Part shown: positions 8,848 to 17,586 of the stretch, in pieces
Numbering within the stretch: the first letter of the stretch is position 1
How the letters are laid out: every line of letters begins with the position of its first letter
Source: Aquincola tertiaricarbonis
Lineage (GTDB): Bacteria > Pseudomonadota > Gammaproteobacteria > Burkholderiales > Burkholderiaceae_C
Length of the DNA: 64,000 bases
NCBI RefSeq assembly: GCF_023573145.1
Contig: NZ_CP097635.1
Span: 1,798,001 to 1,862,000, forward strand
Reading direction: 5' to 3'
Notes under the pieces: generated by a model
Databases searched by the model: none
What the model was told of the DNA's origin: nothing
Seen by the model: only the letters and a program-made list of their open reading frames with translations
Translations under genes and position numbers: made by a program

Positions 8848-9912
8848 GTGAAACTGCGTGTTGGGTTGAGTGCCGTGGCTGCTGCCGGGCTGCTGATGTT
8901 GGGGGTGGCTGCCTGCGGGGGTGGTGACGATGGTGACGACAACGCGCCGCGCAGCGTGCGCATGACCTGGTTCGGCATCACCAACTGGCACTACCAGGTG
9001 GGCGACCTGGGCATCCTGCTGGACGGTGCGGTCGGCTACCCGGCGCGTGACCCCAACCCGGAGATGGTGACCCGGGTACACGATGCGCTGAAGCTCAAGG
9101 GCGACATCGATGTGGTGCTGCTGGGTCACCTGCATGGCGACCATTCGGTCGACACGCCCGAGTGGGCCAAGCAGACCGGCGCGCAGTACTACGGCTCCAA
9201 GGCCGCCTGTGAAGAGGCCGTGGCCTATGGCGTGCCGGCGGCCAAGTGCACTTCGCTGTACGGCGGCGAGAAGGTGGCGCTGAACGACCACGTCACCATG
9301 CGCGTGGTGCGCTGGGTGCACAGCATCGGCTGCGGCCAGCTGCAGAACGGCGGCGGCATCGAGACCTTCGGCTACCTGTTCACCGCGAAGACGCCGGACA
9401 AGACGCTGACCTGGTACGTGACCGACAGCGGCGCCGGTGGCCGCGACCTCACCACCGACCAGGTGGATCGCGACGGCGTCAACCGCGGCGCGCCGCTGAC
9501 CAACCTGTCGAAGGCGGTGCGCGACGCCGGCATCGACGGCTTCGAGGTGTGGCAGGGCGGTCCGGAGTCGCGCGTCGTCAACCAGGCCCGCACGGTGGTG
9601 CCGGCGTTCAACGTCAAGTACTTCATGCCGCATCACTTCGGCGCGCGCGGCGGCTTCAACATCCTGGGCGGGCTGCACTACCCGTATGTGGAAGACGAGA
9701 TGCCCGAGCTGAAGAAGCTGCTGGCTGGCAGCGGCGTGCCGCAGATCTACTCGAAGAACTACTTCGACGCCTACGTGTACGACAAGAACGGCGTCAGCGC
9801 CGTCGACAACGCCGATGTGAAGCGGGCGATGGGTCTGCCCGCTTCCGGCCCCGGCCCCACGGCGCAGGGCACCAACCCGCGCGCGGGCGAAATGGAATGT
9901 GCGGGTGACTGA
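8848..9912 (+). CDS. Metallo-beta-lactamase-fold lipoprotein
   Basis: The 354-residue product has a lipoprotein signal ending LLMLGVAAC, so Cys24 should be lipidated, followed by a flexible GGGDDGDDN linker. The folded part contains LLGHLHGDHSVDT, an HxHxDH zinc-binding motif of the metallo-beta-lactamase superfamily. Further candidate ligands are His in RWVHSIGCGQ, Asp in YVTDSGAGG and the histidines in MPHHFGARGG. It is most likely an envelope hydrolase. The substrate is unknown; nothing in the sequence singles out beta-lactams. It starts an operon: the ABC ATPase gene begins 8 bp after its stop. A GAGGAG-type site precedes the start. Confidence 0.8.
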   Translation: MKLRVGLSAVAAAGLLMLGVAACGGGDDGDDNAPRSVRMTWFGITNWHYQVGDLGILLDGAVGYPARDPNPEMVTRVHDALKLKGDIDVVLLGHLHGDHSVDTPEWAKQTGAQYYGSKAACEEAVAYGVPAAKCTSLYGGEKVALNDHVTMRVVRWVHSIGCGQLQNGGGIETFGYLFTAKTPDKTLTWYVTDSGAGGRDLTTDQVDRDGVNRGAPLTNLSKAVRDAGIDGFEVWQGGPESRVVNQARTVVPAFNVKYFMPHHFGARGGFNILGGLHYPYVEDEMPELKKLLAGSGVPQIYSKNYFDAYVYDKNGVSAVDNADVKRAMGLPASGPGPTAQGTNPRAGEMECAGD

Positions 9913-9920
9913 GCCGCGAC

Positions 9921-10568
9921 ATGCTGCACGTCAAGAGCTTGACCCAGGCGCATGACGGCCGCGTGGTGCTGCAGCTGGACCACTGGCAGGTGGCTGCCGG
10001 CCGCAGCTGCTGCATCACCGGGCCTTCGGGCAGCGGCAAGACCACGCTGCTCGACCTGCTATGTGCGCTGCGCCGGCCGGCATCGGGGGACATCCTGGTG
10101 GAGGGCGTCAACGTGGCCCGCCTGTCGGGCCGCGCCGCCGATCGTTGGCGGGGCAGCACGGTCGGCGTGGTCACGCAGACGCCCCACCTGCTGGAGATCC
10201 TGACGGTGCAGGAGAACGTGATGCTGGCGGCACGCATGGCCCGCGTGGCGGTGGATGGGGCACGCGCCGCGAGCCTGCTGGATCGGCTGGGCGTGAGTGC
10301 GCTGGCCTCGCGGCCGGCGGGGCGGCTGTCGCAAGGCCAGCGCCAGCGCGTGGTACTGGCGCGTGCGCTGCTGTGCCGGCCGCGTCTGCTGCTGGCCGAC
10401 GAGCCTACGGCCCATCTGGACGATGCGGCCTGCGCGCAGCTCTGCAGCCTGATGCTCGAAAGCTGCCGCGAAGTGGGGGCCACGCTGCTGGTGGCCACCC
10501 ACGATCGGCGCATCGAGCCGCTGTTCGACCAGCGCCTCTCGCTGCCCGCCCCGGAAAACGCGACATGA
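9921..10568 (+). CDS. ABC transporter ATP-binding protein (LolD/MacB-like)
   Basis: A 215-residue ATPase with Walker A GPSGSGKTTL (about 33-42), Q-loop VTQTPHL, signature LSQGQRQRV, Walker B LLLADEPTAHLDD and switch His in VATHDRR. Size and arrangement fit the LolD/FtsE/MacB-type exporters that pair with an FtsX-like permease. The permease gene starts within its stop codon (ATGA at 10565-10568). Together they would extract or transport a substrate at the inner membrane-periplasm interface, possibly in concert with the lipoprotein upstream and the DUF3299-like protein downstream. Confidence 0.88.
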   Translation: MLHVKSLTQAHDGRVVLQLDHWQVAAGRSCCITGPSGSGKTTLLDLLCALRRPASGDILVEGVNVARLSGRAADRWRGSTVGVVTQTPHLLEILTVQENVMLAARMARVAVDGARAASLLDRLGVSALASRPAGRLSQGQRQRVVLARALLCRPRLLLADEPTAHLDDAACAQLCSLMLESCREVGATLLVATHDRRIEPLFDQRLSLPAPENAT

Positions 10569-11767
10569 GCCCGACCACCATGGCCTGGCGCCGCCTGATC
10601 CGGCGCCCGACGACGACCTTGCTCAACCTGGTGCTGCTGGCCTTGGGCACGGCCGCGCTGGCGACCATGCTGCTGGTCATGGGCCAGCTGACCGATGCCG
10701 CCGAGCGCAATGCCGCTGCGGCCGACCTGGTGGTGGGCGGCAACACCAGCCCGGCGCAGCTGGTGCTGTCGGGCATCTTCCACCTGGATGCACCGCCGGC
10801 ACCGGTGCCTCTGGCGCGCCTGGCGCCGGTGCTGGCGCAGCCGCTCGTCAAGCGCTGGGTGCCGGTGGCGCTGGGCGATTCGGTGGAGGGCCATCGGGTG
10901 GTGGGCACGCAGGTGCCCGAGTTCGCCGGCCTGTATGCCGCTGCGTTGAGCGCTGGCCGCTGGCCCGTGCTGCCGGGCGATGCCGTGCTGGGCGCGGACG
11001 TGGCGCGGGCCACGAAGCTGTCGGCTGGTGCGGCCTTTGCGACGGCCCACGGCTTGTCATCCGACGCCGAGCTGCATGCCGACCTGCGCCATCGCGTGGC
11101 GGGTGTGCTGCAACGCACCGGCACGGTGGTGGACAAGCTGGTGCTGGTGCCCATCGAGGCCGTGTGGGCGGCGCATGCGCCGTCGCCGCACATCGATGGC
11201 CTGGGCAAGCCGCCAGCGGAAGAGCCGGACCGCAAGGCCAGCCTGGTGCTGGTGCAATACGCATCGCCGCTGGGCGCGGTGCTGCTGCCGCGTGCGTTGC
11301 AGGCGGCAGGCCTGCAGACGGCTTCGCCCGCGCGTGAGGCGGCCAAGCTCTTTTCGATGGTGCAGCTGGGGGCCGACGGCACCTGGATGCTGGGCGCGCT
11401 GCTGATGCTCTGCGCCGCGGTGGCGGTGTGCGCCGGTCTGATGGCCTCACGGCGCGAGCAGGTGCGCGACGTCGCGGTGCTGCGGCTGCTGGGGGCCTCG
11501 CGCGGCTTCACCGCGGCGGTGGTGGCCTGTGAGGCGGTGTTGATCGCGTTGCTGGGCACCGCTGCGGGCCTGGTGATCGCGCATGGGGCGGTGGAGTGGA
11601 TCGGGCAGCGCCTGCCCGCCTCGGCGCCGGGGCTCACGGGGTGGGCGGTCCACCCGGGCGAGGCGGCTTTGGCCCTGGCGGCCTGCGCGGTGGCGCTGCT
11701 GGGCGCTGCCTGGCCCGCCTGGCAGGCTCAGCGCGCGGCCGTGGCCGACGTGCTGGCCATGCGATGA
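10565..11767 (+). CDS. FtsX-like ABC transporter permease
   Basis: The 400-residue membrane protein has a TM segment at about 20-41 and a large periplasmic domain (about 45-275). Three C-terminal TM segments follow (near 282-302, 325-350 and 375-390). The region with ASRREQVRDVAVLRLLGAS is the coupling-helix motif of FtsX/MacB permeases, and QRAAVADVLAMR at the end resembles the family's C-terminal 'P...LR' element. AAADLVVGGNTSPAQLVLSG early in the periplasmic domain resembles MacB-type permeases annotated near zinc or lipoprotein export. It is coupled to the ATPase by ATGA and followed 10 bp later by the DUF3299-like gene. Confidence 0.85.
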   Translation: MSPTTMAWRRLIRRPTTTLLNLVLLALGTAALATMLLVMGQLTDAAERNAAAADLVVGGNTSPAQLVLSGIFHLDAPPAPVPLARLAPVLAQPLVKRWVPVALGDSVEGHRVVGTQVPEFAGLYAAALSAGRWPVLPGDAVLGADVARATKLSAGAAFATAHGLSSDAELHADLRHRVAGVLQRTGTVVDKLVLVPIEAVWAAHAPSPHIDGLGKPPAEEPDRKASLVLVQYASPLGAVLLPRALQAAGLQTASPAREAAKLFSMVQLGADGTWMLGALLMLCAAVAVCAGLMASRREQVRDVAVLRLLGASRGFTAAVVACEAVLIALLGTAAGLVIAHGAVEWIGQRLPASAPGLTGWAVHPGEAALALAACAVALLGAAWPAWQAQRAAVADVLAMR

Positions 11768-11777
11768 GGACACACGG

Positions 11778-12251
11778 ATGAAGATCATGCTCACACGACG
11801 CAGCTGTCTGCTGCTGGCCGCCTTGATGGTGCTGACCGCGAGCGAGACCGCCCATGCACAGCCGCGTGCGCCGGACCGGGCCGGCCCACTGCCGGTGGTC
11901 AGCTGGGAAGCGCTGGCTCAGGCGCAGCCCGCTTCCAGGAAGCTGGGCGCCGATGTGCGCTTTCCGCCAGCGCTCGACCAGCTGGACGGCAGACGGGTGG
12001 TGCTCACCGGCTTCATGGTGCCGCTGGAAGCCAAGGCCGAGCAGACGCGCTTCCTGCTGACGGCCCAGCCCCAGGACTGCGAGTTCTGCATCGAAGGCGG
12101 CCCTTCCCGGTACGTGGAGGTGCGCAGCGCGCCGCTGCGCTTCAGCGGCCAGGCCTTCACCCTGGTGGGCCGGCTCACCTTGCTGCGCAACGACCCCTCG
12201 GGCCTTTTTTATCGGCTGGTCGAGGCATCACAGGTGAAGCCGGGACCTTGA
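11778..12251 (+). CDS. Periplasmic DUF3299-like protein
   Basis: A 157-residue protein with a signal peptide (RRSCLLLAALMVLTASETAHA). The mature domain contains LDGRRVVLTGFMVPLEAKAEQTRFLLT and a CxxC motif (CEFC) followed by a short beta-rich tail. This is the pattern of DUF3299 proteins, small beta-barrel-like periplasmic proteins with paired cysteines. It completes the MBL lipoprotein-ATPase-permease operon. I assume it is an accessory factor for the transporter; the paired cysteines could bind metal or form a disulfide. The function is not established. Confidence 0.72.
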   Translation: MKIMLTRRSCLLLAALMVLTASETAHAQPRAPDRAGPLPVVSWEALAQAQPASRKLGADVRFPPALDQLDGRRVVLTGFMVPLEAKAEQTRFLLTAQPQDCEFCIEGGPSRYVEVRSAPLRFSGQAFTLVGRLTLLRNDPSGLFYRLVEASQVKPGP

Positions 12252-12357
12252 GGCCGCAGGTGACCGATGGCCGGGACCGGGACACGAAGTGACCGCGCTC
12301 CGGCGACCTGGGCGAGCACCCGCCTTTTCGCCGCCAGCGCGGCTGGAGGATCCATGT

Positions 12358-13125
12358 CTACCGACCGGCTTGTCTGGCTGCACGCTCGATGAGCCTCGCC
12401 ACCACCTCCGGATGGCTGGCCATCGACAGGTGGCTGGACGCCAGCTCCTGCGTGTGCGCCCGGACCTGCTGCGCTATCAGGCGCTGGGTGCGCGGCGGCA
12501 ACGCGTGGTCTCGTGAAGTCACCAGGTACCAGCTCGGCTTGTCATGCCAGGCGGCATGCGACACCGCCTCGGTAAAGGCGCGGGCAGCCAGCGGCTTCTG
12601 CACGGCGGCCAGTGCGGCTGCCGTGGCCGGCGGCAGGTCGCCGGCCATCACCTCGCGGAAAGCGCGGGCGTCGTCCAGCCAGATCAGCCCGGCCGCATCC
12701 GGCGCCAGCCCTTGCATCGGCGCGTCGAGGCGCTGCAGCAGGGCCTGGGCCGATTCACCGCTGTCCGGCACCAGCGCCGACAGGTAGACCACGGCCTTGA
12801 CCTGGGGTGCGTTGCCGGCCTCCGACACCACGACGCCACCCCAGGAGTGCCCCACCAGCACCACGGGGCCGGGCTGCCGGTCCAGCACCCGCCGGGTGGC
12901 GGCCACATCGTCGGCCAGCGACGTGAGCGGCAGCTGCACGGCGGTCACCCGGTAGCCTCTTTGCTGCAGCAGAGGAATCACGCGCGACCAGCTGGAGCCA
13001 TCGGCAAAGGCGCCGTGCACGAGCACGATGCTGGCCGGCTCGGCCGGGGGCGGGGCGGCGTGGGAAGGGGCGGCCAGGGTCAGGGCCAGCGCGCCGAACA
13101 GCCAGCCACGAAAAAGGCGGAGCAT
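12358..13125 (-). CDS. Secreted alpha/beta hydrolase (esterase EstC-like)
   Basis: The 255-residue product begins MLRLFRGWLFGALALTLAAPSHAA, a clean signal peptide. The fold markers are VLVHGAFADGSSW (oxyanion loop), GHSWGGVVV (nucleophile elbow with Ser) and SSHLSMASHP near the C-terminus carrying the likely catalytic His. The acid is probably the Asp in SRDHALPP. ATG 13125 was preferred over an in-frame GTG 12 bp upstream because a GGAG box sits 8 nt before it. The family hydrolyses small esters, and the natural substrate is unknown. It lies directly downstream of azoR on the same strand, about 15 bp apart, so the two may be co-transcribed. Confidence 0.85.
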   Translation of the reverse strand: MLRLFRGWLFGALALTLAAPSHAAPPPAEPASIVLVHGAFADGSSWSRVIPLLQQRGYRVTAVQLPLTSLADDVAATRRVLDRQPGPVVLVGHSWGGVVVSEAGNAPQVKAVVYLSALVPDSGESAQALLQRLDAPMQGLAPDAAGLIWLDDARAFREVMAGDLPPATAAALAAVQKPLAARAFTEAVSHAAWHDKPSWYLVTSRDHALPPRTQRLIAQQVRAHTQELASSHLSMASHPEVVARLIERAARQAGR

Positions 13126-13140
13126 GGCGTTCTCCACGCC

Positions 13141-13770
13141 TCAGCCGGCCAGCACGGCCGCGACCACCGCCTGCGCGGCCACGCCGGCCGCGGTGAGCGA
13201 CTGTTCGCGCAGCTCGGCGCCCTTGGTCAGCCGCTCGGCACGCACCACATGCACATCGGTGATGCCCAGGAAACCGAAGTAGGCCCGCAGGTAGGCCTCC
13301 TGGAAGTCCATGCCCGCGGCGTTGCCCACGGAGTACATGCCGCCGCGTGTCGATGCCAGGACGATGCGCCGGCCACCGGCCAGGCCCACCGGGCCTTCAG
13401 CCGTGTAGCGGAAGGTGCGGCCGGGCTGCGCGATGCGGTCCATCCAGGCCTTCAACTGGCTGGGCACCGAGAAGTTGTACATGGGCACGCCGATGACGAT
13501 GAGCTGGCTGTCGAGGAACTCGCGCACCAGGGCCTCGGAGCGTGCGTGCTCAGAGGCCACGGTGGCATCGCCTTCGCCGGCCGGGGCGGTGCCGCGGAAG
13601 CCCGCGGCGATGGCGCCGGTCAGGTGGGGCACCGGCTCGGCCACCAGGTCGCGGTAGCGCACCTGCGCCGCTGGATGCTGGTGGGTGAGGCCGTCCACGA
13701 TCTGACGGCTGAGTTGGTGTGAGGCGGAAGCTTGAGCGGCGATGCTGCTGTCCAGATGCAGGATGTTCAT
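13141..13770 (-). CDS. azoR: FMN-dependent NADH-azoreductase
   Basis: This 209-residue flavodoxin-fold enzyme starts MNILHLDSSIAAQASASHQLS, the phosphate-binding loop for FMN. It contains VIGVPMYNFSVPSQLKAWMDRI, the family's flavin-contact motif, and STRGGMYS. AzoR uses NADH and FMN to reduce azo compounds and quinones in the cytoplasm, probably as a quinone-detoxifying enzyme. ATG 13770 gives the standard length. A LysR gene is divergent 124 bp away, with a candidate operator between them, so induction by an electrophile or quinone is likely. Confidence 0.92.
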   Translation of the reverse strand: MNILHLDSSIAAQASASHQLSRQIVDGLTHQHPAAQVRYRDLVAEPVPHLTGAIAAGFRGTAPAGEGDATVASEHARSEALVREFLDSQLIVIGVPMYNFSVPSQLKAWMDRIAQPGRTFRYTAEGPVGLAGGRRIVLASTRGGMYSVGNAAGMDFQEAYLRAYFGFLGITDVHVVRAERLTKGAELREQSLTAAGVAAQAVVAAVLAG

Positions 13771-13847
13771 GGGTACGAAAGGCGTTGTGGATGCCTGGCA
13801 CGATACGAACGGGCCGCCGCCGGCACTAGCCGTCGCGGGCAGGACGG

Positions 13848-13869
13848 ATCGTTCTGCTTTCAGGACAAT
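13848..13869. promoter_or_regulatory. Candidate LysR operator between azoR and the LysR gene
   Basis: The arms ATCGTTCTG (13848-13856) and CAGGACAAT (13861-13869) form an imperfect 9-bp inverted repeat (7 of 9 pairs) around CTTT. It is an ATTGT-type LysR box 25 nt before the LysR start. Autoregulation plus control of azoR is the simplest reading. Confidence 0.45.
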
Positions 13870-13894
13870 CCGGCGCCATTCACACGAGGCCTGA

Positions 13895-14848
13895 ATGGAA
13901 GACTTGAACGATCTGGCGCTCTTCGCCGCGGTGGTGACGCACGGCGGCTTCTCCGGCGCGGCACGTGCGCTGGGCATTCCCAAGTCGCGCCTGAGCCGGC
14001 GGGTCGCGGAGCTGGAGGAACGGGTGGCGGTCAGGCTGCTGCAGCGCTCCACACGGTCGGTCAGCGTGACGGAGGTGGGTGCGGCGTTCTTTGCGCACTG
14101 CGAGTCGATGTCGGCATCGGCCAGGGCGGCTTTCGAGGTGGCTTCGCGCGCCCATGCCAAGCCTTCGGGTCGGCTGCGCGTCAGCTGTCCCATCGGCGTG
14201 GCCCATCTGTTCATCTCGCCCTTGCTGCCCGCCTTCCTGCTGGCGCACCCGGACGTCCGTCTGGACCTGGACCTGACGAACCGGCGGGTCGACCTCATCG
14301 GCGAGGGCTATGACGTCGCCATCCGCATCCGCTCGGCGCTGGAAGACTCCGACCTGGTGATCCGGCAGCTCGGCCGCAGCGATCAGCTGCTGGTCGCCAC
14401 CCCGGCCTTCATGGCCGCGCATGGCCCCTTCACGAAGCCGCAGGACCTGATGGGCGTGCGGGGCGTGGGCCCGGCCGGCGTGCGTGGCGAGCGGCCGCGC
14501 TGGAGCGTGGCTTCAGCGCAGGGTGAGTCGATGGAGATCGACTACCAGCCTTCGCTGGCGACGGACGACGTCTACCTGATGTCACGCATGGCGGTGGCCG
14601 GCGTCGGGGTGGCGCAGCTGCCCTTCCACGTCTGCGAAGACGACCTGCGGGCCGGCCGGCTGGTGGACCTGCTGCCGCAGCACCGCCCGCCGGCGCACCA
14701 GCTGCATGCGGTGTATCCCAGCCGCCGGGGCATGGTGCCCGCGGTCAAGGCCTTCGTCGACATGCTGGCCACCGAAGTGCCGCAGGCCATGGCCCAGGCC
14801 CACCAGGACTTCCTGCGCGTGATGGGGCAGGTGCTGGCCGCGCCCTGA
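13895..14848 (+). CDS. LysR-family transcriptional regulator (azoR-linked)
   Basis: A 317-residue LysR regulator. The N-terminal winged helix (about 1-60) reads LALFAAVVTHGGFSGAARALGIPKSRLSRRVAELEERV, matching the CrgA/AaeR-type subgroup. The effector domain (about 90-300) begins GRLRVSCPIGVAHLFISPLL. LysR proteins bind as tetramers and respond to small inducers. Its divergent placement next to azoR makes azoR the probable target. Its 3' end converges on another LysR gene with only 5 bp between the stops. Confidence 0.9.
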   Translation: MEDLNDLALFAAVVTHGGFSGAARALGIPKSRLSRRVAELEERVAVRLLQRSTRSVSVTEVGAAFFAHCESMSASARAAFEVASRAHAKPSGRLRVSCPIGVAHLFISPLLPAFLLAHPDVRLDLDLTNRRVDLIGEGYDVAIRIRSALEDSDLVIRQLGRSDQLLVATPAFMAAHGPFTKPQDLMGVRGVGPAGVRGERPRWSVASAQGESMEIDYQPSLATDDVYLMSRMAVAGVGVAQLPFHVCEDDLRAGRLVDLLPQHRPPAHQLHAVYPSRRGMVPAVKAFVDMLATEVPQAMAQAHQDFLRVMGQVLAAP

Positions 14849-14853
14849 GCCGC

Positions 14854-15741
14854 TCAGGCCCCCACGCCCTGCCCGAACAACTCGATCAACCGCCGCGCCG
14901 CCGGCGACAGGAACCCGTGCGCCCGGTAGCTCACCACCAGCCGCCGCCGCATTGCGGCGCCCTTGACCGGCACTTCGCGCAGGCCGGACTGCCCGCCCGG
15001 CCCCTGCAGGTGGTGGCGTGACACGAAGCTCAGCAGGCCGGTCTCCGCGATCAGGGCCGGCAGCATCAGCAGCATCGTCGTTTCCACCTGCACCTGCGGG
15101 CGTGGCAGGCGCTTGCGGTCGAAGGTGTGGTCCAGCCAGTCGCGCGTGGGCGCGCCCGGTGGCTGCAGCGCCCATCGGTACGCCGTCAGGTCCTTGAGGG
15201 TGGGCGTGCCGCGGAACACCTCGTGGCCTTCGCTGGCCACCACCACGATGGTGTCCTCGGCCAGCACGCGGGAGATGTAGCCGGCCTCGGGCGGGCTTTC
15301 GGTGGCCACGATCAGGTCCAGCTCGCCGGCGCGCAGCATGGGTTTGAGCGTGTCGATCAGCGCCACCACCGTGCGCAGGGTCACGCCCGGCGCCTCCTGC
15401 AGCAGCTGCCGCGCCACCGACGGCAGCAGGAATTGCGCGGCGGTGGGCACGATGCCCACGCGCACATGCCCGGCCAGGCCCGAGCCGATGGTCGACAGCT
15501 CGCGGCGGGCGTCCTCCACGTCGAAGCGCACCTGCTGCGCCCACTTCTGCAGCACCTTGCCGGCCTCGGTCAGGCGAATGCCGCGGCCCGACTTCTCGAA
15601 CAGGGCCGCGCCGCAATCGGCTTCCAGCCGGCGGATGCTGCTGGTGAGCGCGGGCTGCGTGCGGTGCAGCCGCGCGCTGGCGCGGCCCAGGTGCTGCAGC
15701 TCGGCGATGGTCTCGAAGTAGCGCAGGTCGCGCAGGTCCAT
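14854..15741 (-). CDS. LysR-family transcriptional regulator of the carboxylate operon
   Basis: The product has 295 residues from ATG 15741 (MDLRDLRYFETIAELQHLGR); the frame stays open 72 bp upstream but that part lies in the promoter gap. The winged-helix segment RASARLHRTQPALTSSIRRLEAD and the effector domain HVRVGIVPTAAQFLLPS are typical. It resembles GbpR/CatM-like regulators of aromatic or sugar-acid catabolism, though the inducer is unknown. It is divergent from the receptor-aldolase-dehydrogenase-lactonase operon and probably controls it. Confidence 0.88.
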   Translation of the reverse strand: MDLRDLRYFETIAELQHLGRASARLHRTQPALTSSIRRLEADCGAALFEKSGRGIRLTEAGKVLQKWAQQVRFDVEDARRELSTIGSGLAGHVRVGIVPTAAQFLLPSVARQLLQEAPGVTLRTVVALIDTLKPMLRAGELDLIVATESPPEAGYISRVLAEDTIVVVASEGHEVFRGTPTLKDLTAYRWALQPPGAPTRDWLDHTFDRKRLPRPQVQVETTMLLMLPALIAETGLLSFVSRHHLQGPGGQSGLREVPVKGAAMRRRLVVSYRAHGFLSPAARRLIELFGQGVGA

Positions 15742-15761
15742 GGCCAAAGTCCCGTTGATGG

Positions 15762-15773
15762 GTTTCAAGAAAC
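15762..15773. promoter_or_regulatory. Short palindrome in the LysR/receptor divergent promoter
   Basis: GTTTC-AA-GAAAC is a perfect 5-bp inverted repeat 21 bp upstream of the LysR start in the 125-bp divergent gap. It is a candidate binding site for the LysR protein encoded next to it. Confidence 0.35.
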
Positions 15774-15866
15774 TATTGATTGGACTGTAGGGGATCCGCA
15801 CCCAATACTGCATTCCGACGACGCGCAGATGTCCATCAAGCGCGCACCCTCAGACGGAGACATCGC

Positions 15867-16847
15867 ATGCAGTCCACCCGACGCCTTGTGCTGGCCCTGG
15901 CCCCGGCCCTTGCCGCTTCCACGCTGTGCACCGCCGCCTTTGCCCAGGCCTGGCCCAGCAAGCCCATCCGCATCGTCGTGCCGTTCCCGCCCGGCGGCGG
16001 CACCGACGTCATCGCCCGTGAGACCAGCCAGCGCGTGGCCGCGGCTACCGGCTGGACCTTCATCATCGACAACAAGCCCGGTGCCGGCGGCAACCTGGGC
16101 GTCGATTCGGCGGCCAAGGCGCCGGCCGACGGCTACACCCTGGTGCTGGGGCAGACCAGCAACCTCGCCATCAATCCTTCGCTGTACGCGAAGATGCCCT
16201 ACGACTCGCAGAAGGACCTGTTGCCCATCGTGATGGTGGCCAATGCGCCGCTGGTGATGGTGACGGGCGCCTCGTCGCCCTACCGCACGCTGGCCGACGC
16301 GGTGAAGGCCGCCAAGGCCAAGCCGGGGCAGGTGAACTTCGCGTCGCCCGGCAACGGCACGGTGGCGCACCTGACCAGCGAGCTGTTCCAGAAGGCCGCC
16401 GGCATCCAGACGCAGCACGTGCCCTACAAGGGCGCGGCCCAGGCGCTCACCGACGTGATCAGCGGCCAGGTCGAGCTGTACATGTCGTCGGTGCCCACGC
16501 TGATCGGCCAGATCAAGCAGGGCAAGCTGCGCGCGCTGGCCGTCACCTCGGCCAGCCGGGTGGACGATCTGCCCAACGTGCCCACCATCAACGAATCGGG
16601 CTACAAGGGCTTCGATGCGGTGACCTGGTTCGGCCTGCTGGCGCCGGCCGGCACCCCCAAGGAGGTGGTGGCCCGCCTGAACGCCGAGTTCAACAAGGCC
16701 CTGAAGCAGCCCGAGCTGGCCAAGCGCCTGAGCGACGAGGGCGCCGATCCCGCCGGCGGCACGCCGGAGCAGTTCGCCGCGCTGATCAAGGACGAGATCC
16801 CCCGCTGGGGCAAGGTCGTCAAGGACTCCGGCGCCAAGATCGACTGA
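15867..16847 (+). CDS. Bug-family receptor, first gene of a catabolic operon
   Basis: The 326-residue protein has a signal peptide (MQSTRRLVLALAPALAASTLCTAAFA) and the Bug mature start QAWPSKPIRIVVPFPPGGGTDVIAR. IDNKPGAGGNLG and LPNVPTINESGYKGFD are further conserved motifs. ATG 15867 is preceded by ACGGAGA; the longer frame would run into the LysR promoter. It should bind a carboxylate in the periplasm. Downstream genes encode an aldolase, a dehydrogenase and a lactonase, so the ligand is likely the sugar-acid or hydroxy-acid consumed by that pathway. Confidence 0.9.
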   Translation: MQSTRRLVLALAPALAASTLCTAAFAQAWPSKPIRIVVPFPPGGGTDVIARETSQRVAAATGWTFIIDNKPGAGGNLGVDSAAKAPADGYTLVLGQTSNLAINPSLYAKMPYDSQKDLLPIVMVANAPLVMVTGASSPYRTLADAVKAAKAKPGQVNFASPGNGTVAHLTSELFQKAAGIQTQHVPYKGAAQALTDVISGQVELYMSSVPTLIGQIKQGKLRALAVTSASRVDDLPNVPTINESGYKGFDAVTWFGLLAPAGTPKEVVARLNAEFNKALKQPELAKRLSDEGADPAGGTPEQFAALIKDEIPRWGKVVKDSGAKID

Positions 16848-16887
16848 CCCCTTCCACCGCATCCACCCGCACCTTCTGGAGCTCTTC

Positions 16888-17586
16888 ATGAGTCAAGCCG
16901 CCGCATGGCCCGACGTGATCCGCGACTTCGAGCGCGTCGACGCCGCCGTCGTCGAACAGGCCGCCCGCTTCCCGTCCTCCATCCTGGCCGACGTGGCCGG
17001 CCGCCGCGGCGCGCTGCACGGCCGCATCGCGCCGCTGTCGCCCGGCATGCGCTTCGCCGGCCCGGCGCTCACCGTGGAAGTGCGCCCTGGCGACAACCTG
17101 ATGATCCATGCGGCGATGGCCATCGCCAAGCCCGGCGACGTGATCCTGGTCGACGGCAAGGGCGACCTGTCGAGCGCGCTGATGGGCGAGATCATGAGCC
17201 AGCAGTGCGCCGCCATCGGCGTGGCCGCGGTGGTGATCGACGGCGCGGTGCGCGACAGCGAGGCCATCCGCGAACTGGGCCTGCCGATGTACGCCGCCGG
17301 CCTCAACCCCAACGGCCCCACCAAGTTCGTGCCCGGCCGCCTGAACCATCCGATCTGCATCGGCGGCGTGACGGTGTACCCCGGCGACCTGGTGGTGGGC
17401 GATGCCGACGGCGTGACCGTGGTGGAACGTGCCAAGGCGGCCGCGATGCTGCCGCTGGCCGAAGAGAAGGTGGCCGCCGAGACCAAGCGCATTGCCGACA
17501 TCAAGAGCCGCAAGGCGCTGCGCCCGGGCTGGCTCGATGCCGCCCTGCGCGCCGCCGGCGTGCTGAAGGAAGGGGAGACGCTGTGA
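16888..17586 (+). CDS. RraA-like 4-hydroxy-4-methyl-2-oxoglutarate aldolase family enzyme
   Basis: A 232-residue protein of the HMG/CHA aldolase (RraA) fold. VVIDGAVRDSEAIRELGLPMYA carries the conserved Arg-Asp pair (RD) that binds pyruvate/oxaloacetate and metal, and the segment GDNLMIHAAMAIAKPGDVI provides the phosphate-like loop. VVGDADGVTVVE is also characteristic. The family splits 4-carboxy- or 4-methyl-4-hydroxy-2-oxoacids into pyruvate and a second oxo-acid, and also decarboxylates oxaloacetate. Operon context favours the catabolic aldolase over the RNase E-inhibitor role. Its stop overlaps the GTG of the next gene. Confidence 0.85.
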   Translation: MSQAAAWPDVIRDFERVDAAVVEQAARFPSSILADVAGRRGALHGRIAPLSPGMRFAGPALTVEVRPGDNLMIHAAMAIAKPGDVILVDGKGDLSSALMGEIMSQQCAAIGVAAVVIDGAVRDSEAIRELGLPMYAAGLNPNGPTKFVPGRLNHPICIGGVTVYPGDLVVGDADGVTVVERAKAAAMLPLAEEKVAAETKRIADIKSRKALRPGWLDAALRAAGVLKEGETL

